Source of the DNA: Cohnella phaseoli
Lineage (GTDB): Bacteria > Bacillota > Bacilli > Paenibacillales > Paenibacillaceae
DNA length: 64,000 nucleotides
Direction: 5' to 3'
NCBI RefSeq assembly: GCF_003386235.1
Contig: NZ_QRDZ01000008.1
Coordinates: forward strand, 1 to 64,000
The translations under genes were made by a program, and so were the position numbers. Positions 34,419 to 42,930 of this stretch are shown here, piece by piece. The notes under the pieces were generated by a model. That model had not been told where the DNA came from and ran no database searches. It saw nothing but the letters and a program-made list of their open reading frames with translations. Each line of letters opens with the position of its first letter. Positions within the stretch are counted from its first letter, which is position 1.

Positions 34419-35354
34419 TTAATATCGGAACGGCCTCAGTCGAACCGTGAAGATGGTTTTCTCATAGGGCTTGCTGTATAACCGAATATCCCCGCCTTGG
34501 CTTTGCGCCAATCTCTTCGAAATCGTTAAGCCTAGCCCGCTGCCTTGAAACGATCTACTCCGGGAATCCTCCAACGTGTATAAGCGTTCGAATACCCGGC
34601 TCTGATGCATTTCACCGATTCCTTTGCCTCGATCCCATACATCCATGCAGATTGCATCCGGCTCCTGCCGCAAGGTCAATCCAACAATGTTCCCGTCCTT
34701 CCCGTAGCGGATCGCATTGGAAATCAGATTGTGCAGGATCCGGTTAATTGCTTCCTCGTTCGCATAAGCATAAATCGGCTCTTCGGGAATTTCAATATCG
34801 ACTGCAAAGCCTGCGTTTGTTAACACCTCGTAAAAATCCAATATGTTTCGGCGACAAACCTCATTGAGATGTACGCGGGTCAGCGGCAACGGTTGATCCT
34901 CCGATTCCAGCTTGGCGAGATCAAAAAATTGCCGAATCAAGTCCATAGCCTCGTTCGTCTTGCGCTGAACCTTAATAAGCATTTCGGCGCGATCCTCCGC
35001 CTTCATGTCAGGATCTAAATTAAGCGTTTCAATATAGCCGAGAACGACGGTTAGCGGGGTTCTCAAGTCGTGGGAGGCGTTGGACAGCATCCGCCGTATG
35101 GATTTCTCCGTTCCCGACCGCTCTGCCCGGATTCGCTGGTTGTGCTCCAGTACTCGATTAATATGTACCAGGAGCAGCCTCAGCTCGGCATCCTCCGTAA
35201 ACAGCAGCATCTTTTCACTCGTATTTTGCGCTAGAATTATGTCCAGCTTGGCATGAACCCGTCTAAGCTGGGCGCTCCGCCTTGCGTTCTTTCTCCGCTC
35301 TCGGATTAAAGCGCCTGCTAAGAGAATAATAAGGCACGTCAGCACATAAGCCAT
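34419..35354 (-). CDS. sensor histidine kinase with one membrane helix
   Basis: This is a 311-residue kinase whose ATG shares a base with the regulator stop (TGATG). One helix (about 3-17) is followed at once by cytoplasmic sequence; there is no sensor domain outside. The phospho-acceptor is His95 in Ser-His-Asp-Leu-Arg-Thr-Pro-Leu, followed by an HATPase with Asp-Arg-Gly-Lys-Gly-Ile and Gly-Ser-Gly-Leu-Gly-Leu. Lacking a sensor, it may read out its ABC partner (33333, 32654). Confidence 0.9.
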   Translation of the reverse strand: MAYVLTCLIILLAGALIRERRKNARRSAQLRRVHAKLDIILAQNTSEKMLLFTEDAELRLLLVHINRVLEHNQRIRAERSGTEKSIRRMLSNASHDLRTPLTVVLGYIETLNLDPDMKAEDRAEMLIKVQRKTNEAMDLIRQFFDLAKLESEDQPLPLTRVHLNEVCRRNILDFYEVLTNAGFAVDIEIPEEPIYAYANEEAINRILHNLISNAIRYGKDGNIVGLTLRQEPDAICMDVWDRGKGIGEMHQSRVFERLYTLEDSRSRSFQGSGLGLTISKRLAQSQGGDIRLYSKPYEKTIFTVRLRPFRY

Positions 35355-36064
35355 CACGCGTTGCCTTCCCACTTGTAGCCTATGCCCCATAGAGTCTTTA
35401 AGTATTTCGGCGAGGACGGCTCCTCCTCCACTTTCTCCCGCAATCGACGGATCTGCACATTAATGACGTTCTCATCGCCCATATACTCGTCGTTCCAGAT
35501 CAAGCTGTAAATTTGCGCTTTCGTGAATACCCGATTCGGGTTTTTGAGGAACAGCCTTAAAATCTCCGCTTCCTTGGCGGTTAGTTTGCATTCTTCGTTG
35601 CCCTTGAGGACCCTGTAGTTGTCCAAATCGACCACGATATTGCCGAACTGCATTTGGGTTCCGGGATTTGCTTTCTTATCGGGCTCCCGCTGGGCATATA
35701 TCGTGGCTCTACGAATCGCGGCTTTAATCCGGGCCGTAATTTCGACCAGCGAGAAGGGCTTGGCAATGTAATCGTCCGCTCCAAAACCAAGACCTATCGC
35801 TTTATCGACATCGTTGTCATTCGCCGACATGATCAGAATCGGGACCGAGCTGGTCTCCCGCACCCTCTTGATGACCTCGATTCCGTCCAGCTTAGGCATC
35901 ATAATATCCACTACCAGCACATCGAAGCTATCCCTATTGAATAATGCGAGACCGGCTTCGCCGTTATCGGCCGACTGGACGAGATAGCCTGCCTTCTTCA
36001 AGTGTCCCTCCAACATCTCTACGATGGAGGCATCGTCTTCAATCAACAAAATCTTGTGCGTCAC
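35354..36064 (-). CDS. OmpR-family response regulator
   Basis: This is a 236-residue regulator with Glu-Asp-Asp at 9-11, phospho-acceptor Asp53 in Val-Asp-Ile-Met-Met-Pro, and a winged-helix C-terminus ending Gly-Ile-Gly-Tyr-Lys-Trp. It is first in the order regulator, kinase, ATPase, permease, YkoP-like, all on the minus strand. It probably induces the BcrAB-type exporter. Confidence 0.93.
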   Translation of the reverse strand: MTHKILLIEDDASIVEMLEGHLKKAGYLVQSADNGEAGLALFNRDSFDVLVVDIMMPKLDGIEVIKRVRETSSVPILIMSANDNDVDKAIGLGFGADDYIAKPFSLVEITARIKAAIRRATIYAQREPDKKANPGTQMQFGNIVVDLDNYRVLKGNEECKLTAKEAEILRLFLKNPNRVFTKAQIYSLIWNDEYMGDENVINVQIRRLREKVEEEPSSPKYLKTLWGIGYKWEGNA

Positions 36065-36201
36065 CGTTCGTTCACCTCTCAGGTTGAGTCCATTATACTA
36101 TTTAACAGAAGAGAGGGCATCAGGATTGACCCACAACGTTTCCAATTGATTGAAAATTTAACTTTTGCGGCGGATTTATTTGTACACAAAAGTTTGCGTG
36201 G

Positions 36202-36345
36202 GGAAGTTAGTCGGAAAATTGTACAAAGCTGCTCGGATCTGGCTCAAGTAGCGGGCGTTTGTTCGAAAAATCGTACAAAGCTGCTCTGCTCAGGCCCAAA
36301 CGACGAACGATTGTAGGAAAAACCGTATAAATACATCAAGATCAG
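36202..36345. repeat. degenerate 52-bp direct repeats, three copies
   Basis: GTACAAAGCTGCTC occurs at 36221-36234 and 36273-36286, and a decayed copy GTATAAATACATC starts at 36325, all exactly 52 bases apart. Each is preceded by GGAAAA or CGAAAAA. The 317-bp spacer around them holds no gene that I can support. They resemble decayed intergenic repeats and have no protein-coding sign. Confidence 0.7.
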
Positions 36346-36381
36346 GGATGGTGTCACTAAAGCGTCTTCGACGATTATATG

Positions 36382-37119
36382 CTAGCTCCTCGCTTCGCAC
36401 CCCTTCGACAAGAGCCATTGCTCTATAACGGCAGAAGCCGGTTGTGCTTCCTGTTCATAGAAGACGGCCACCTCTTGCTGATTGGCGTAATTCAGTCGTA
36501 CATAGCCACCTAGTTGCTGATAGAAAAGGAAGCAGGTATAGGGGGTTTCAATGGACAAGTCCGGTGGGAAATCCGCTTTGCACGCTTCGGCCAGCTCGGG
36601 TAGCGAAAGCTGGTTCTCCCCTGGTGGCAAACGTAAAAAGAGATGGCTTCGAGTGCCCGTCCACGGTTCGTAATAGACGGGTCCCTCTTGGCTCTTCCCA
36701 TACATCTGAAGGTATATTTCATCCAGCACCAAGGCGTATGTGCTTTCATCTTCCGATTCTCGTGCCTGCAGGGAGATGGCCTTTATGCGCTCTGCATGCC
36801 GAGGCAGCCAGAGCAGCCCGGCCGTCTGAGGGTGTATGGCCAGAAAATCGCCGTCCACCGTTGTGCCAATAGCGATACATTCGCCAATCTGCTCCTCAGT
36901 AATAGGGCTATCTTCGTCATGCTCCCATAAGCCGTACTCGGCAAACGGTTTTAGCACCTCGGTATCGGGTAGTTGAACATTCATCCACCCAATGTATGTC
37001 CCTTCCCCGAATTGCCGCAAAAACCAAAAGTAGCCTGGCGGATAAATAGTGGCGTCTTCCATCGCAAGCCCTCGGTTTTGACCGTCAGACAGCGACTTGG
37101 GCCGAGATACGATATACAT
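36382..37119 (-). CDS. SMI1/KNR4 (SUKH)-like protein
   Basis: This is a 245-residue cytosolic protein. Residues about 27-110 fit the SUKH plan: Pro-Pro-Gly-Tyr-Phe-Trp-Phe-Leu-Arg-Gln-Phe-Gly-Glu-Gly, Pro-Phe-Ala-Glu-Tyr-Gly-Leu-Trp, then Ile-Ala-Ile-Gly-Thr-Thr-Val-Asp-Gly-Asp. SUKH proteins often protect against polymorphic toxins; no toxin gene is adjacent, so this could be an orphan immunity protein or an unrelated use of the fold. GGGGGAG precedes the ATG. Confidence 0.7.
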   Translation of the reverse strand: MYIVSRPKSLSDGQNRGLAMEDATIYPPGYFWFLRQFGEGTYIGWMNVQLPDTEVLKPFAEYGLWEHDEDSPITEEQIGECIAIGTTVDGDFLAIHPQTAGLLWLPRHAERIKAISLQARESEDESTYALVLDEIYLQMYGKSQEGPVYYEPWTGTRSHLFLRLPPGENQLSLPELAEACKADFPPDLSIETPYTCFLFYQQLGGYVRLNYANQQEVAVFYEQEAQPASAVIEQWLLSKGCEARS

Positions 37120-37284
37120 GAATACTCCCCCGTTTCAGTCATCCGTACATATTTCACACAAAATGGGAATACTTAAACTCGATGATATCCGGGACAGACA
37201 AGAAGGAATTGTAGCCGATAAAAGGTATTTGCTCTTGTTGTCCATTCTATGTCAGCAAATATATAGAAGTCGTCGGTCCGGAGT

Positions 37285-39564
37285 CTACGACAGAGTAACC
37301 GGCAGCTTGCCGCGGGCCTCGTTCTGACCTAGAATCACCCTTAAACCTGCCGTAAGGTTCGGCTCCTGGGCACCATAGACCGCGATTGCATTTTTCACCC
37401 CGCGAAGATGCAGCAGCTCATACGGGTTGCCCAGGGAAAGAAGAACATACCGTGTCGAACGCGTGTTCAAGTCATCTATAATCGCTTGGTAACCCGCCCA
37501 ATCGTAGCTGCCCTGAGCAGCTCGGGAAAGATTAGACGACACGATTACAAAATCGGCTTTGGAGGTTGCTTGCGCAATTTCCTCACGGCTTAATTCGCCT
37601 TGGACAACCGTCTTCACGCTGGTCTGCTTCGGTAATCCGAGCGCCTTCAATTGACTCTCGATCTGCTGCGCCTGTGCGGAAGTCGATGCCACAACGGCAA
37701 TTATGCGGTCAGTCGTTACCGGATGCGGAAGCTGGCCATCCTCGGCCTTTAATACAGTAACGGACTTCTCTGCGATCTCCCGCTCCACCGCAAGGTGTGA
37801 TTTCGAACCGACAGTACGCTTAGCCTGCTCAAGCTTAACCTGTAGCGATCGGGACGGCTCAAACAACCCATAGGCTTGCTTCAACTGTAAAATGCGCTTT
37901 ACGGACCTGTCTATTTGCTGTGGACTGAGCTCCCCTTCATTAACGGCTTGCACAATTGCATCGTGTGCTCCGGTTATATTTTTCGGCATCAACACGATAT
38001 CTACGCCCGCGGATACAGCGCGCACTACGGCTTCCTCCTCGCCGAAGTGCTCCGCAATGGCCTTCATCGTAAAAGCATCGGATACCACGACGCCCTGGAA
38101 GCCCATCTCTTCTTTTAATAACTCGGTAATGATTTTCTTCGAGAGCGTGGCCGGAAGAACGACTTTCGAACCGTCTTTCTTGGAGACGACCGTTGCGTTA
38201 TCCAGAGCCGGGAAGGCGATATGACCGATCATAATCATGTCTACTCCCTGCTTAATCGCTTCGCGAAACGGCCGCAGTTCTACTTGTTCCAAACGCTGGC
38301 GGTCGTGGGCCACAACGGGCAACCCCAGATGGGAGTCCACATCCGTATCCCCGTGTCCAGGGAAATGCTTGGCCGTAGCGATGACGCCCTCTTGCTGCAA
38401 TCCTTTCATAAACGCCGTCCCCAGCTCCGAGACAAGTCCAGCCTCCGAACCGAAAGAGCGAATGCCGATAACCGGGTTGTCGGGATTAACGTTCACATCC
38501 AGCACCGGCGCGAAATTCAAATTCACGCCAAGCGTTTTGAGTTCAGCTCCAGTGACTTTCCCCGCTTCCAACGATAATGCCGAGTCCGCTACAGCGCCAA
38601 GCGCCATGGCACCGGGAAGATTGGTACCTCCAGGTATTCTTCCGACGCTGCCGCCTTCCTGATCGATGCTCAGAAATAAGGGGATATCGCCGGCAAGCGC
38701 CTGCAACTGATGATTAAACGTTGTCAACTGCTCTGTACTCTCAATATTTTTATCGAATAAAATAAGGCCCCCCAGCTTGTGGTCCTGGACCGTTGACGTA
38801 ATGCCGGCGTTAATTGCAGTTGTAGGTTTGTTCTGCCACATGCGGATATCGGGCATCAGCATTTGGCCCGCTTTCTCCTCCAAGGTCATCAACGACAACA
38901 AGGCATCCCAGTTCTCTCCCTCGATGGCCTGCGTTCTCTTAAACTGGATGACTCTGGATAGGAAAACGGCATACTCCGCCCGATTAACGGAACGGTTCGG
39001 CTTGAAGGTTCCGTCGGGGTATCCCCCTGCCAAGCCGTTGGATGCCAGCCTTTGAATGGAACCTTCAGCCCAGTGTTCTCGAACGTCCAGTAATTTCGTC
39101 TGAAGATTCCCGGCCGCAAGCGAATAGGCGCGGGTCAGCATCGCAGCGGTCTCCGCACGGCTAATCGGCTCATCCGGCCTGAACGAGCCGTCCGGGAACC
39201 CCCCGACCAGGCCCATGTCCGAAGCGATGCCGATCTCTCGTTGGAACATATGGGACTTCGGCACATCCGTAAAGCTTTTTTGATAAGTCGGAGAGGTTTC
39301 CGGATATAATTCGCGCACCAAATAAGTAGCCGCCTGCGCCCTGGTAATGGAAAGCAAGGGTTTAAATTTTCCGGCGCCATAGCCGGCCACCGTTCCCCGA
39401 TCGGCCAAATAGCCGATGCCATCGTTTGCCCACTTGGCTCCTCCCAAATCCGTAAAACGCTGCTCTGCCGCTGCCTCGCCGGGATTTGTATGGGTTGCAA
39501 CCAGAAGTATACTCGTGAACCCTAATACTAGACTAAGCCTGCGCCAACCTTTCAATGCTGTCAT
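37285..39564 (-). CDS. SLH-anchored family 3 glycoside hydrolase, beta-N-acetylhexosaminidase type
   Basis: This is a 759-residue secreted protein. A signal peptide (about 1-33) is followed by three SLH domains (about 36-215) that would bind pyruvylated wall polymer and tether the enzyme to the surface. The GH3 domain (about 225-560) has Ser-Ile-Asp-Gln-Glu-Gly-Gly, Lys-His-Phe-Pro-Gly-His-Gly-Asp-Thr (the His-Asp acid/base loop of NagZ types) and the nucleophile Asp in Val-Val-Ser-Asp-Ala-Phe. A GH3 C-terminal domain completes it. The likely job is trimming N-acetylglucosamine from peptidoglycan outside the cell. Confidence 0.92.
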   Translation of the reverse strand: MTALKGWRRLSLVLGFTSILLVATHTNPGEAAAEQRFTDLGGAKWANDGIGYLADRGTVAGYGAGKFKPLLSITRAQAATYLVRELYPETSPTYQKSFTDVPKSHMFQREIGIASDMGLVGGFPDGSFRPDEPISRAETAAMLTRAYSLAAGNLQTKLLDVREHWAEGSIQRLASNGLAGGYPDGTFKPNRSVNRAEYAVFLSRVIQFKRTQAIEGENWDALLSLMTLEEKAGQMLMPDIRMWQNKPTTAINAGITSTVQDHKLGGLILFDKNIESTEQLTTFNHQLQALAGDIPLFLSIDQEGGSVGRIPGGTNLPGAMALGAVADSALSLEAGKVTGAELKTLGVNLNFAPVLDVNVNPDNPVIGIRSFGSEAGLVSELGTAFMKGLQQEGVIATAKHFPGHGDTDVDSHLGLPVVAHDRQRLEQVELRPFREAIKQGVDMIMIGHIAFPALDNATVVSKKDGSKVVLPATLSKKIITELLKEEMGFQGVVVSDAFTMKAIAEHFGEEEAVVRAVSAGVDIVLMPKNITGAHDAIVQAVNEGELSPQQIDRSVKRILQLKQAYGLFEPSRSLQVKLEQAKRTVGSKSHLAVEREIAEKSVTVLKAEDGQLPHPVTTDRIIAVVASTSAQAQQIESQLKALGLPKQTSVKTVVQGELSREEIAQATSKADFVIVSSNLSRAAQGSYDWAGYQAIIDDLNTRSTRYVLLSLGNPYELLHLRGVKNAIAVYGAQEPNLTAGLRVILGQNEARGKLPVTLS

Positions 39565-39685
39565 CCTTCCTATTGTATGCCGGCTGCGATAGTTTCTACT
39601 AAGTAACTGATATATATGTGGACGTCAAATTTTCTCAAAAGTTACTGCGGATTAAATAGTTAATATGTGGGGGATAAAAAAAAGG

Positions 39686-39785
39686 GGGCTGTCCCCTAAG
39701 TTGGAGCGTACAAGATTATCGATAAATGAGAAGGGCATCTATCGATAATCTTTCGGTACGCTCTGTTAACTTAAGAGACAGCCCC
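39686..39785. mobile_element. MITE-like fold-back element B
   Basis: This is 100 bp with ends GGGGCTGTCCCCTAAG (39686-39701) and CTTAAGAGACAGCCCC (39770-39785), 14 of 16 paired. Read on the minus strand it matches both flanks of element A, including GTACCGAAAGATTATCGAT and the GATGCCCTTCTC block, but lacks the centre of A. It lies between the starts of the SLH-GH3 gene and the end of the 39797 gene. Confidence 0.8.
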
Positions 39786-39796
39786 ATATTTGAATC

Positions 39797-40264
39797 TTAA
39801 TATTCTCCTTTGATCACGAAGAACGAGCCTCGGATCGTCCCGGCCAGCTTCGACTTCTGCCTTGCAAACTTAAACTTCTTCTCCTCCAGCTCCCGTGGCA
39901 CTTCCATCCCCTCGGAAAGCTTAAAGCCAACGGCCCGCTTCTTAGGGTCATCCACCGTATACAGGACGTTGACCGCTAGACCATCTTCATAGAAAACGAA
40001 GGTCCACTGAATATTTTCTACTTGCAAACGCGATGTTTCTAACGGCTTGGCCGCAAACTCAATCCCCCGTTCTTCTTTCAAAATCCGGCTCACATACTCC
40101 AGCGTCTCCTGGCTCTCGCTGGCCGGTACAACCGTAAATTCATGCTTGTACTTGTTCATAAAGTAGCGGGCTTCATTCGCACGCAAACCCGCCAGAGCCT
40201 CCGCTACGGGCGAAGATTCTAAACCAACTGTAGACGGATTTTTGAAATCGACGATATAGGACAT
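39797..40264 (-). CDS. hypothetical protein
   Basis: This gene encodes 155 residues. The second ATG (40264) is seven bases after AGGAGG, while the first (40270) is only one base away, so I use the second. The protein is cytosolic, beta-rich in the middle (Gln-Trp-Thr-Phe-Val-Phe-Tyr-Glu-Asp-Gly) and ends with a basic stretch and Gly-Ser-Phe-Phe-Val-Ile-Lys. I do not recognise a family. It follows the decayed gene at 40292 on the same strand. Confidence 0.65.
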   Translation of the reverse strand: MSYIVDFKNPSTVGLESSPVAEALAGLRANEARYFMNKYKHEFTVVPASESQETLEYVSRILKEERGIEFAAKPLETSRLQVENIQWTFVFYEDGLAVNVLYTVDDPKKRAVGFKLSEGMEVPRELEEKKFKFARQKSKLAGTIRGSFFVIKGEY

Positions 40265-40291
40265 TGCCATTCCTCCTCTTTTATGTTTCGC

Positions 40292-40440
40292 TTACTTCTC
40301 CCCTTTAACGACCAGGTATTGTCCCTTAGGGAATTGGATCACTCTGTGCTCTTCCGGTACAGTTGCTTCTGTCATGACGCCGTGCCAATACCAAGAACGA
40401 TAAAGCTGTCTTACTCCTCAAGGGTATATAATGTCATCAT
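40292..40440 (-). pseudogene. internally deleted GyrI-like (AraC effector-binding type) gene
   Basis: AAGGAG lies five bases before an ATG at 40440. The frame reads Met-Met-Thr-Leu-Tyr-Thr-Leu-Glu-Glu, a stop, then Asp-Ser-Phe-Ile-Val-Leu-Gly-Ile-Gly-Thr. In another frame the DNA then ends with Val-Ile-Gln-Phe-Pro-Lys-Gly-Gln-Tyr-Leu-Val-Val-Lys-Gly-Glu-Lys and a stop. These look like the two ends of a roughly 150-residue GyrI-like protein with the middle missing. The family call is inferred from short matches. Confidence 0.6.
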
Positions 40441-40542
40441 TAAAACTCCTTTTTATTGAATTGATCAAATGGCTTGTGTTTCCTTGATAGGTCTATCATA
40501 ACTTTGAAACATGTCAAAATATGATACTGTTTAGAGGGTCCT

Positions 40543-40863
40543 ATGAAGAAAGTTGAACGAATTAACGTCATTATGCGGTACATTAACAATCGTGCCCATT
40601 TTACCCTTACTGTCCTCGAACTTGGTCCAAAGGCGATTGCCCAGTTTAAAACGTACCATCCGTTAAAAATTTCAATTGCCTACACGAATCCTTACCAAAC
40701 TACAGCTATATTAAAGACTCCCATCCATGTTCATGATCCGGATGAGGTGGCCGAAATCACCAATTGGCTGCTTTTCCTGGGCCGAGATATCAAGATCAGG
40801 AAAGTGCCGAAAGAAGTTGTGGAAAGGAGGTGGGAGAGAATGGTTGTATTTGGGAATAGCTGA
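40543..40863 (+). pseudogene. internally deleted YafY/YobV-type (HTH-WYL) regulator
   Basis: This is an open 106-residue frame. Residues 1-20 (Lys-Lys-Val-Glu-Arg-Ile-Asn-Val-Ile-Met-Arg-Tyr-Ile) match the start of the DeoR-like helix-turn-helix of WYL regulators. From about residue 22 (Thr-Val-Leu-Glu-Leu-Gly-Pro-Lys-Ala) it reads as the final part of the WYL and C-terminal domains. Full proteins are near 300 residues, so about 200 seem lost in frame, including the recognition helix and WYL core. It could still be expressed, but hardly as a DNA-binding regulator. Confidence 0.6.
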
Positions 40864-40881
40864 AAACAATCGTCAATTTTA

Positions 40882-41373
40882 TCACTGGAACTCAATTGAA
40901 TTGGACATCATTAATCCTAAAAACTCTTCAAGATTATTTGCCACCTTGTCAACTTCTTCGAATTCAGGTTCATATCCGCGTACAATCGCACCATTTGTTA
41001 GATCAATCGCATAGAAGGAATATCCACCCTCAACCGACATCACGATCGGCAAGTGATTATCCCACCACGCCGTGATCTCTGATTTCCAAACAGCATCCTC
41101 CATTGCCGCTTCCAGACTGAGCAATTCGTACTCATTCCATTTAAATTCAGTGTCTGAGCTATTATTGAACTCATTCTCGCAAATAAACCAAGTCGTCTCG
41201 TTTGGTGTAACACATTTCTCAATCACACTTAAAAATTCCAAATATTCGTTAGGAATTTCTTTATACCTAGCGATAATGCTGCTATCTAAATTTAATTGAA
41301 GCCCCGATTTTTTGGCTATATCCCAACCGTTATCATTAGCCCAAACCATAAATTCGCCGATTTTGTCAATCAT
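40882..41373 (-). CDS. SMI1/KNR4 (SUKH)-like protein
   Basis: This is a 163-residue acidic cytosolic protein. SUKH signs are Ile-Pro-Asn-Glu-Tyr-Leu-Glu-Phe-Leu near residue 40, Glu-Thr-Thr-Trp-Phe-Ile-Cys near 60, and Leu-Pro-Ile-Val-Met-Ser-Val-Glu-Gly-Gly-Tyr-Ser-Phe-Tyr-Ala-Ile-Asp. Such proteins bind and neutralise toxins or act in regulation. No toxin is found beside it. GAAGGTGAT precedes the ATG. It follows the 41395 gene by 21 bases on the same strand. Confidence 0.7.
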   Translation of the reverse strand: MIDKIGEFMVWANDNGWDIAKKSGLQLNLDSSIIARYKEIPNEYLEFLSVIEKCVTPNETTWFICENEFNNSSDTEFKWNEYELLSLEAAMEDAVWKSEITAWWDNHLPIVMSVEGGYSFYAIDLTNGAIVRGYEPEFEEVDKVANNLEEFLGLMMSNSIEFQ

Positions 41374-41394
41374 TATTCATCACCTTCTATTCGT

Positions 41395-42000
41395 TTACTT
41401 GTTATTCATAACCAGCCTATACTTCTTGAAAATCCAGGAGTTAATCAGATCGTTCATCGCATTTTTGCTTATGCGAACAGGCGGTTTTTGCTCTTGCAAG
41501 GCATCTGCTGCAGGTGCCGAAAAACGAAGCGGCTTTGTCATTTTCTTGATCTCGTTCGCAACTTCATCAAAAAACGCATACGTTAACGGTCGATGTTCCC
41601 GAATATCCTCATAAATATAATACTTCCCTTTTTCATCCTCCAAATCTATTTGAAAACCTTTGGGAAACGAAAGCATGACATAGGATAGTTCGTCTTCTGC
41701 CCATTGTCGGTTATGGGGAAAGCGAACACCTTCATTTCTTACAAAAAAACCGGAGTTTTCGTTGCCAATAGCAAGAGAAACAGAATATACAAAGAAGGGG
41801 TGGTACCCGGGCTTTTCTTGGAGAGTAAAATATTCGTAAAATCTTCTATACGCCTCGTACACTTCATTAAGATTGTGTTTTGTCCGGGTACTATTACTAA
41901 GATGGAAATCGGCTTGTTTTCGCTCGAAGCCTTTCAAAACGCCTTGAAATTCCTCCGGAGTGATGAAAAATTTTAGTTTATAAAATCCGCTATGTTTCAA
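41395..42000 (-). CDS. hypothetical protein
   Basis: This gene encodes about 201 residues, cytosolic. GGAGG lies eight bases before a TTG at 42000, which I prefer to a GTG at 42009 that overlaps the site. It has no family that I know. It is rich in Phe and Tyr, with Val-Met-Leu-Ser-Phe-Pro-Lys-Gly-Phe-Gln-Ile-Asp-Leu near residue 110. It is probably co-transcribed with the SUKH-like gene, so a toxin/immunity link is possible but unproven. Confidence 0.65.
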   Translation of the reverse strand: MKHSGFYKLKFFITPEEFQGVLKGFERKQADFHLSNSTRTKHNLNEVYEAYRRFYEYFTLQEKPGYHPFFVYSVSLAIGNENSGFFVRNEGVRFPHNRQWAEDELSYVMLSFPKGFQIDLEDEKGKYYIYEDIREHRPLTYAFFDEVANEIKKMTKPLRFSAPAADALQEQKPPVRISKNAMNDLINSWIFKKYRLVMNNK

Positions 42001-42037
42001 TCTATCCACCTCCGGTTATCGTCGTACATACCTTCTA

Positions 42038-42901
42038 TTATTCATAAGAAATCGTGCCTTCGATACAAGTAACCGCACGACCGCCGACTAGAATTTCTCC
42101 GTTATCTCGAAATCGAACTTCGACCCTGCCATTTCGTCCTACACAATATCCCTGACTGGCAACATAGTTCGGTTTTTTTATCAGCTCGAGCTTTCTAACG
42201 AGAGCAGCCACACATCCATTGCCGCTGCCGCACACGGGGTCTTCATCTATTCCCTCGTTAGGAGCAAAAGACCGGACCTCAAGATCGGACTCTGTATTTT
42301 CAGAATCTAGACCGAATACAGTAACACCCGTTACTCCTGTCGGAATCCATGTAGAAAGCTTCGCCATGTCTGGACGCAGACCTCGAACCTCGTGCGCATC
42401 AGATAGCTGCAGCGTAATCCATACTGCTCCAACATCAATCGTTGCACCTGCACTTACACTATGCGAAGATACTCCCAAAGCACTGGCGAGTTCAATTAAA
42501 TCAGCGGGTTGTATACTTTGCACATTAGGCTCAGGCAAGCTAAGGAATAGTTTATCTTCATCCACAAAAATAGAGACTAACCCGCTTCCGCACTCCTGTA
42601 TCAATAATCCCTCTTTCTTCTGTCTAAGACCATGTTTGAGTACAGCAAAAGCCGATCCTATAGTAGGATGTCCTGCAAATGGAAGCTCGCTGTTAGGGGT
42701 AAAAATACGCAATCTATAGTCGGCTCGAGGGTCCGTTGGTGTACATACAAAGGTGGTTTCAGATAAGTTGGTCCAATTAGCAATAGCTTGCATCTCCACC
42801 GTTGACAGTTCATCCCCATCGAGAACTACGGCAACGGGGTTGCCCTTAAATCGAACATCTGTAAATACATCTACTTGTTGAAACGGAGCTTGGCGTTTCA
42901 T
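42038..42901 (-). CDS. PhzF-family isomerase/epimerase
   Basis: This is a 287-residue protein with two similar halves of the diaminopimelate-epimerase fold. Visible are the catalytic Glu in Thr-Asn-Leu-Ser-Glu-Thr-Thr-Phe-Val (near residue 48), Phe-Ala-Gly-His-Pro-Thr-Ile-Gly and Asp-Pro-Val-Cys-Gly-Ser-Gly-Asn-Gly. PhzF itself acts in phenazine synthesis; no other phenazine gene is present, so the substrate is unknown. AGGAGG precedes the ATG. Confidence 0.92.
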   Translation of the reverse strand: MKRQAPFQQVDVFTDVRFKGNPVAVVLDGDELSTVEMQAIANWTNLSETTFVCTPTDPRADYRLRIFTPNSELPFAGHPTIGSAFAVLKHGLRQKKEGLLIQECGSGLVSIFVDEDKLFLSLPEPNVQSIQPADLIELASALGVSSHSVSAGATIDVGAVWITLQLSDAHEVRGLRPDMAKLSTWIPTGVTGVTVFGLDSENTESDLEVRSFAPNEGIDEDPVCGSGNGCVAALVRKLELIKKPNYVASQGYCVGRNGRVEVRFRDNGEILVGGRAVTCIEGTISYE

Positions 42902-42930
42902 ACCTTTCTCCTCCTGTCTATTGCAGGTGC

